The translations under genes were made by a program, and so were the position numbers. Under the pieces are notes generated by a model. That model was not told the DNA's origin. It searched no databases and worked only from the letters and a program-made list of their open reading frames with translations. Shown here one piece after another: positions 1-4,153 of a DNA stretch of 6,383 nucleotides. This stretch comes from an uncultured Verrucomicrobia subdivision 3 bacterium (lineage in GTDB: Bacteria > Verrucomicrobiota > Verrucomicrobiae > Limisphaerales > CAMLLE01), in assembly GCA_946480555.1 (NCBI GenBank), contig CAMLLE010000188.1, forward strand, positions 1 through 6,383, read 5' to 3'. Each line of letters starts with the position of its first letter. Position 1 is the stretch's first letter.

Positions 1-2
1 GC

Positions 3-419
3 ATCATGATGCACAACTACTGCGGCGGCGGCGCGGCCCCACCCTACTTCTTCAGCAATCCCAACATCATCTTCAACGGCGTGATGCTCATCGGCGACGG
101 CGTCAGCTGTCTGGGCGGCAGTTTGCTCAACGGCGGCGACAACAGCTGGCGCATCGCATGGTATTCGCGGGAGATCACCGATCGCCGCGGCCGCCCGGTG
201 GTCGCTCCGGCGCTCACGAATGTGGTTCTGCGTTGGAACTTCACCAACAGCCCCGGCTCGGCCCCGGCCGGGACTACGATCGCCGATTCGGTTTCCGGCG
301 CTTCCGCCATCGTGCGCGGAAATGGCGCGACCTTCACCAGCACTGGCCTGCGCATTCCCGGCGGCACCACGGGCAACATCGCGGCAAATTCCATTTCGGC
401 CTACGAACATCACGATTGA
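3..419 (+). CDS. Upstream part of the large exported protein: probable metzincin-type peptidase tail plus start of LamG-like domain (5' partial, frame broken)
   Basis: This frame is open from the left edge, so the true start lies outside the window; the ATGs at 6 and 9 are probably internal. The first ~65 residues resemble the end of an M12/reprolysin-like metalloprotease: an I-M-M-H-N-Y-C segment that could be the Met-turn, then YFFSNPNIIFNGV, close to the 'YFSNPxVxYNGxP' signature of that family, a Gly-rich stretch, and DNSWRIAWYSREITDRR, which fits the closing helix. The zinc motif HExxHxxGxxH would lie upstream and is not visible, so the peptidase call is inference. From about position 205 the protein reads LTNVVLRWNFTNSPGSAPAG and continues as the first strands of a LamG-like fold. 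It ends at a TGA at 417-419 just after ISAYEHHD, but the LamG fold continues without a gap in frame 1. This is therefore best read as the same gene as the next entry, interrupted by a frameshift. Confidence 0.6.
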   Translation: MMMHNYCGGGAAPPYFFSNPNIIFNGVMLIGDGVSCLGGSLLNGGDNSWRIAWYSREITDRRGRPVVAPALTNVVLRWNFTNSPGSAPAGTTIADSVSGASAIVRGNGATFTSTGLRIPGGTTGNIAANSISAYEHHD

Positions 420-3264
420 AATCTGGGCCACGCCGATTTCTGCACGCAACTGGGCGCGCATACTCGACTTTGGCCGCACCACCCAGGCCGGCGATGGACT
501 CGGCGCCCCGGGCGAATACACCGGCACGCCTGGCACCGCTGCGCCTGGCTCCACGTCGTCGTCCGACGGCGTCATGCTGAGTGCATCCATCGGAACCAAC
601 CTCGCGCAGCAGCGATTCGAGGCGAAGTTGAATGGCACCGCAGTGACTTTGGATTCCAGCCTGCCAACCACACCCGGCGTCCCGCATCACTTCACCCTCA
701 CCTTTACGGACGGCATCGGAAGCTTCGGCAGCGCTGGCGGCCGCTGGGAGTGGTTCCGCGATGGTGAACCGATTGCCTACCTCGATGTGAATCATCATCT
801 CGCTGATCTGGAAGACGTGAATAACTGGCTGGGCCGTTCGCTCTGGAGCCCCGATGCCATGGCGAACGTGGAATACTCCGAAGTGCGCATCAGCAACGTC
901 GCCATGTCGCGCGGACAGGTCGCGGCGAATTTTCTACTGGGACCGAACTTCATTTCTACCGCCACAGTCATGATGACCAGCACGGACAACCTGGGTTCAA
1001 CTTCCTTCAATGCCGCGGGCAATTGGAGCAGCGGCGCCGCGCCGAACGCAGGAAACTCCTATGAAACGTTCGATTTCACTCTGCGCACTCCGCCGAACGC
1101 GTCCAGCCATTCGTTCGCCGGAAGCGCGTTGAAAATCTCCGGCGGCTCGCTGCTTTGGAAAGGTACAAGCAGCAGTGTCATCACCGTGAACAATCTCACG
1201 GTCAACAACGGCACGCTGCAGAACGCCGGGTCGGGAACGTTCAGCCTGGCGGGCAGTCTCAGGATCACGAACGAAGCGACCGTTGCCAGCGTCAACGGCA
1301 ATACGACCATCAGTGCAGCCATGACCGGCAACGGGTCGATTTCGCACCTCGGCAACAACGTGACGGTGAATGGAAACAACAGTGGATTCACCGGCAAGAC
1401 TTTCGTCGGCAGCGGCGCGCCCGGTGCCTTGGTGATCGACTCGGAAGCCCGCCTGGGCGCAAATCCGCCCACATTCGCGGCGGATCATCTCACACTGAAC
1501 CGCGGCTGGCTTTACACCACCGCCACCACGTCGATCGACGACACCAACCGCGGCATTCGCATCGGCGTCAGCGGCGGTATTTTCAACGTCGCTTCGGGAA
1601 CGACACTCACGATCGCCAATCCCATTTCGAGTCCCACGCTGGCGGGTGGCGCGGTCGCCGGCTTGTTGATCAAGGATGGGAACGGCTCGCTGGTTCTCAC
1701 CAGTCCCACCAACACGCACAACGGGCTCATTGAAATCAACACCGGCACGTTCAACGTGTCTGGCGCCGGGCGACTCGGCAGCGGCACATTCGCCGGTCCG
1801 ATTCAGAACAAGGCGAGTTTCATTTACAGCAGTTCCGCAGCGCAGACGCTGTCTGGGATCATCGACGGCACGGGCACACTCCAGCAAAGCGCGGGCACGC
1901 TCACGCTGAGCAGTTCAAACGCCTTCACCGGGAATGTCACCGTGAATGGCGGAGTTCTGAATGCCGCCAACGGCGCCGACACCACCACGGCGCGCACGAA
2001 CGGGCCGCTGGGAAATGCAACGAGCCCGAATCGCACTGTGACCATCAACAACGGCGGCACAGTGAGCTTCACCGTGGGCAACGTGCTCGGCGGACGCAAT
2101 TGCACTTCGCTGCCCGCGTTGCGGTTCGTCGTCAACCAAGGCGGCGTGCTGAGAACTGCAGCGGCCAACGGCGGCGGCGGCGGAAGCGGCAACGCCAACG
2201 TGTTTGGCAACCTCACGCTCAACGGCGGCACGTTCACCGTCGGCAACGGCTACAACGCAAATTACCAATCCGCCATCCTGCTCGGCAGCGTCACCGTGGG
2301 CGGCAGTGCGGGTTCGACGATTGATTCCAACGCCGGCAATACGCTGGCGAACGGCATCATGCTGGGTTCCGTTTCCGGCGGGAACGTAATCTTCAACGTG
2401 GCTTCGACCGGCGCAGAAAATGACCTGACGGTTTCCGCGCGCCTGGTCAATGCGGCAAATGGCGCGGTCGGTTCGCTCACGAAAAATGGCGCCGGCCGGA
2501 TGACGCTGCTGGCGGCAAATTCCTACACCGGCACGACGATGATCAATGCCGGAACCCTCGCAGTGAGCGGCGCTGGCGCCATTGCGGCGAGCTCCACAAT
2601 CACCGTGAACAGCGGGGCGACCTTCGATGTTTCCGGCCTCACCGCCCCCTTCGAACTCACGCTGAACCAAACGCTCGGGGGCAACGGAACGGTCAATGGT
2701 CCCACGACCATTTCCGGAACACTCGCGCCGGGAGCTTCGATCGGCACGCTGACGTTTGCCACCGCGCCAACGTTGGCCGGAACCGTCGCGATGGAATTGG
2801 ATCGCGGCAGCGGACAAAACTCGGATCGCGTGGTCGCCAGCAGCGGCACGTTGAGCCTTGGTGGGACTTTGAGCATCGCCAACACCGGAGCGCCGTTGCA
2901 GCTGGGCGACAGCTTCCAGCTCTTCAGCGCACCTGCTGTGAGCGGAGCCTTTGCCGCGACAAACCTGCCGCCGCTCGATGCAGGTCTCGCATGGAAGTTC
3001 GATCCCGCAACCGGCGTGCTGTCGGTGGTGAATGCAGTTTCAACCGAACCGACGCCGATCAGCTACAACCTCAGCAACGGCAATCTCGTTCTCAGCTGGC
3101 CATCGGATCATCTCGGCTGGCGACTGCAGCTGCAGACCAACGCCCCGGGCGTGGGATTGGGCACGAACTGGGTGGACTTGCCGGAATCAACGAACGGAAC
3201 GCAGTTGAGCTATCCCATCACCGGAGAATTCGGCAGCGTGTTTTTCCGGCTCGTGTTTCCGTAG
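220..3264 (+). CDS. Exported LamG-like / autotransporter-associated beta-strand repeat (PATR) protein, main part
   Basis: Large surface or secreted protein of unknown function, rich in Gly, Asn, Thr and Ser. The ATG at 220 is only the first in this frame. Residues 1-61 (220-402) are Pro/Arg/Ala-rich out-of-frame sequence, and the credible product starts near 403 as the continuation of the frame-3 gene. Residues ~62-250 complete a LamG/concanavalin-like domain (TNITIEIWATP, NWARILDFG, VEYSEVRISNVAMSRGQ), a fold that often binds carbohydrate. Residues ~252-350 form an FNAAGNWSSGAAPNAGN module that leads into beta-helix-like sequence. PATR-type units follow near residues 487-514, 559-586 and 751-806, for example LAANSYTGTTMINAGTLAVSG. 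Residues ~884-940 close the beta-helix. Residues 943-1014 are a separate beta-rich module (LVLSWPSDHLGWRLQLQTN to VFFRLVFP) like the C-terminal modules of many Verrucomicrobia secreted proteins. No C-terminal autotransporter barrel or PEP-CTERM tail is present. A signal peptide would lie outside the window. The gene converges on the response regulator gene. Family recognition is firm; the role (adhesin, polysaccharide binding or degradation) is not established. Confidence 0.85.
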   Translation: MWFCVGTSPTAPARPRPGLRSPIRFPALPPSCAEMARPSPALACAFPAAPRATSRQIPFRPTNITIEIWATPISARNWARILDFGRTTQAGDGLGAPGEYTGTPGTAAPGSTSSSDGVMLSASIGTNLAQQRFEAKLNGTAVTLDSSLPTTPGVPHHFTLTFTDGIGSFGSAGGRWEWFRDGEPIAYLDVNHHLADLEDVNNWLGRSLWSPDAMANVEYSEVRISNVAMSRGQVAANFLLGPNFISTATVMMTSTDNLGSTSFNAAGNWSSGAAPNAGNSYETFDFTLRTPPNASSHSFAGSALKISGGSLLWKGTSSSVITVNNLTVNNGTLQNAGSGTFSLAGSLRITNEATVASVNGNTTISAAMTGNGSISHLGNNVTVNGNNSGFTGKTFVGSGAPGALVIDSEARLGANPPTFAADHLTLNRGWLYTTATTSIDDTNRGIRIGVSGGIFNVASGTTLTIANPISSPTLAGGAVAGLLIKDGNGSLVLTSPTNTHNGLIEINTGTFNVSGAGRLGSGTFAGPIQNKASFIYSSSAAQTLSGIIDGTGTLQQSAGTLTLSSSNAFTGNVTVNGGVLNAANGADTTTARTNGPLGNATSPNRTVTINNGGTVSFTVGNVLGGRNCTSLPALRFVVNQGGVLRTAAANGGGGGSGNANVFGNLTLNGGTFTVGNGYNANYQSAILLGSVTVGGSAGSTIDSNAGNTLANGIMLGSVSGGNVIFNVASTGAENDLTVSARLVNAANGAVGSLTKNGAGRMTLLAANSYTGTTMINAGTLAVSGAGAIAASSTITVNSGATFDVSGLTAPFELTLNQTLGGNGTVNGPTTISGTLAPGASIGTLTFATAPTLAGTVAMELDRGSGQNSDRVVASSGTLSLGGTLSIANTGAPLQLGDSFQLFSAPAVSGAFAATNLPPLDAGLAWKFDPATGVLSVVNAVSTEPTPISYNLSNGNLVLSWPSDHLGWRLQLQTNAPGVGLGTNWVDLPESTNGTQLSYPITGEFGSVFFRLVFP
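399..408 (+). other. Frame break within the LamG-like domain (frame 3 to frame 1)
   Basis: Frame 3 encodes ISAY up to position 404, then EHHD and a stop. Frame 1 encodes TNITIEIWATP starting at 403. Together they give a smooth LamG-type strand, ISAY-TNITIEIWA. Restoring two bases (tac-gaac to tac-ac-gaac, a lost 'ac' dinucleotide) would join the frames exactly; removing one base nearby would also work. The sequence cannot tell a sequencing or assembly error from a real mutation. No slippery heptamer typical of programmed frameshifting is seen here. Confidence 0.65.
1336..2640 (+). repeat. Degenerate coding repeats: autotransporter-associated beta-strand (PATR-like) units
   Basis: Diverged protein-level repeats inside the large exported protein. 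The clearest units are at about 1678-1761 (GSLVLTSPTNTHNGLIEIN then GTFNVSG), 1894-1976 (GTLTLSSSNAFTGNVTVNGG then VLNA) and 2470-2637 (GSLTKNGAGRMTLLAANSYTG then TTMINAGTLAVSG). A weaker one is near 1336-1500 (GNNSGFTGKTFVGSG). Each has the pattern G-x-L-x-L-x(3)-N-x-(F/Y)-x-G-x(2)-x-(V/I)-N-x-G-x-L of one right-handed beta-helix turn. Two shorter units, NNGGTVSFTVGN (about 2047-2082) and LNGGTFTVGNGY (about 2218-2253), are near copies of each other. Confidence 0.75.
2169..2183 (+). repeat. (CGG)5 triplet run encoding a Gly linker
   Basis: Five perfect CGG triplets code, in frame 1, for most of a five-Gly run (ANGGGGGSGNAN), a probable flexible linker between beta-helix segments. Triplet runs can change length by slippage without breaking the frame. 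Confidence 0.6.
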
Positions 3265-3291
3265 GAAGAAAGTCATTTCCCATTCATGGTA

Positions 3292-3314
3292 GGGTTGCCT
3301 GGCCCAGGCAACCC
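3292..3314. terminator. Perfect 10-bp stem, 3-nt loop hairpin between convergent genes
   Basis: GGGTTGCCTG (3292-3301) pairs fully with CAGGCAACCC (3305-3314) around the loop GCC. It starts 27 bases after the stop of the exported-protein gene and lies about 90 bases past the stop of the convergent response regulator, so it could end transcription from both sides. Neither strand has a T-run after the stem, so it is not a classic intrinsic terminator. It could instead protect 3' ends or be part of a dispersed palindromic repeat. Confidence 0.5.
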
Positions 3315-3330
3315 CGCGCTGAAAGCGCGG
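3314..3330. terminator. Second hairpin, 7-bp stem with GAA loop, directly abutting the first
   Basis: CCGCGCT (3314-3320) pairs with AGCGCGG (3324-3330) around GAA. It shares base 3314 with the preceding hairpin, so the two cannot both be fully paired at that base. No T-run follows on either strand. The tandem stem-loop layout recalls REP-type extragenic palindromes as much as terminators. The remaining stretch, 3331-3404, shows nothing I can support. Confidence 0.4.
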
Positions 3331-3404
3331 AAGAGGCGCAGCCTGGAACTTCGACTCCGAATCAGAAAAGGAACGTCTCCCTGTGTGTTCTACGCCGGTT
3401 CCGC

Positions 3405-4058
3405 TCACACCGGCAGCGCCGGCAGCGAACGCGCTTTGCGCAGATGCTTCGCCACAGCTTCCGTCCGGGAACGCACGTGCAGTTTCTCGTAGATGTGCCG
3501 GATGTGCGTGTGAACGGTCGCGTAGCTGACGTGCATTGCATCGGCGATTTCCTTGTAGAGAAACCCTTTCGCGAGCAAATCCAAAACCTGCGCTTCACGT
3601 GGCGAGAGTGAATCCGTCTCGCTGTTGTCAGCAGCCTGGCGTTGAAAGGATTGCACGATCTTTCGCGCGATATGGCTGCTCATCGGCGAGCCGCCTTCGT
3701 GAACTTCCTTGATCGCGGCGAGCAATTCCGCCGGCGGCGTCTGCTTGAGCATGTAACCGGTCGCGCCCGCGGCGAGCGCATTGAAGATGTGTTCCGTGTT
3801 CTGATACACGGTAAGCATGATGATCTGCGTGTTCGGCAACACCGGTTTCAAGCGCCGGACGCATTCAACGCCGTTGAGGTTCACGAGATTGATGTCCATC
3901 AACGTGACGTTCGGCTTCACCTTTGGGATTTGCTCCAGGGCTTCCTCCGCGCTCTCGTGCGCGCTCACACATTTGTAGCCGGGCGAACTGTTGATCAGCC
4001 GCGCGAGGCTTTGGCGCACTGCCGCATCATCTTCCACGATCGAAACCGAAATACTCAT
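3405..4058 (-). CDS. NarL/FixJ-family response regulator (receiver + LuxR-type HTH)
   Basis: Complete 217-residue protein, the usual length for this family. It receives a phosphoryl group from a partner histidine kinase and then binds DNA to control transcription in the cytoplasm. The receiver domain spans about residues 3-120: acidic pocket Glu9-Asp10-Asp11, phospho-acceptor Asp55 in LMDINL, switch Thr83 (MLTVYQ) and Lys105 (YMLKQ), all intact. A linker of ~25 residues leads to a GerE/LuxR-type helix-turn-helix at about residues 148-210, with LSPREAQVLDLLAKG, YKEIADAMHVS as the scaffold helix, and TVHTHIRHIYEKLHVRSRTEA including the recognition helix. The start at 4058 is supported by an AG-rich ribosome binding site and by the receiver beginning at residue 3. 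It lies 95 bases downstream of the sensor kinase on the same strand, which makes that kinase its likely partner. The target genes cannot be read from this window. Confidence 0.95.
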   Translation of the reverse strand: MSISVSIVEDDAAVRQSLARLINSSPGYKCVSAHESAEEALEQIPKVKPNVTLMDINLVNLNGVECVRRLKPVLPNTQIIMLTVYQNTEHIFNALAAGATGYMLKQTPPAELLAAIKEVHEGGSPMSSHIARKIVQSFQRQAADNSETDSLSPREAQVLDLLAKGFLYKEIADAMHVSYATVHTHIRHIYEKLHVRSRTEAVAKHLRKARSLPALPV

Positions 4059-4063
4059 TCAAA

Positions 4064-4071
4064 CTCTCTCT
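4064..4071 (-). promoter_or_regulatory. Ribosome binding site of the response regulator
   Basis: On the minus strand AGAGAGAG is followed by TTTGA and then the ATG at 4058. The GAG core lies at a normal distance from the start, so this is a plausible, somewhat imperfect Shine-Dalgarno sequence that supports the chosen start codon. Confidence 0.6.
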
Positions 4072-4099
4072 GCGCCGGCGTTTCACCGGAGCTGCTGTT

Positions 4100-4109
4100 T
4101 CAGCGCTGA
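4100..4109. promoter_or_regulatory. 10-bp perfect palindrome in the kinase-regulator gap
   Basis: TCAGCGCTGA is fully self-complementary and lies about 40 bases upstream of the regulator start. It could be half of an operator or chance in GC-rich DNA. I found no convincing -35/-10 pair around it. Confidence 0.25.
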
Positions 4110-4130
4110 TTACTGTATCGAACTGCCCGC

Positions 4131-4148
4131 ATGGGGCCTATCCCCCAT
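4131..4148. promoter_or_regulatory. Inverted repeat ATGGGG-N6-CCCCAT just after the kinase stop
   Basis: Six-base arms at 4131-4136 and 4143-4148 flank a six-base spacer. In the mRNA of the minus-strand operon this forms a G/C-rich stem-loop beginning five bases after the kinase stop codon. No U-run follows, so it is not a typical terminator. It may separate kinase from regulator expression (partial read-through or mRNA processing) or be a protein binding site, for example for the regulator itself. The function is inference. Confidence 0.35.
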
Positions 4149-4153
4149 AATGG

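Noticed and set aside
220..402. ATG at 220 as the true start of the exported protein
   Set aside because: The first 61 residues are Pro/Arg/Ala-rich with no signal peptide, while frame 3 over the same bases encodes LamG-type sequence that continues the fold. A frameshifted longer gene explains the data better.
1336..2640. CRISPR array or tandem DNA repeat
   Set aside because: The recurring Gly/Asn/Thr pattern is protein-level, with degenerate DNA, irregular spacing and one continuous reading frame.
997..2817. Long minus-strand open frames (997-1887 and 1915-2817, about 300 codons each) opposite the large exported gene
   Set aside because: They are Arg/Ala/Gly-rich, show no recognisable domain, and lie opposite a well-supported repeat protein. 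GC-rich sequence with Gly/Asn/Thr codons readily leaves the opposite strand free of stops.
3642..4109. Plus-strand open frame opposite the response regulator
   Set aside because: The Arg/His-rich translation has no family resemblance and is fully explained as a shadow of the conserved receiver and HTH coding sequence.
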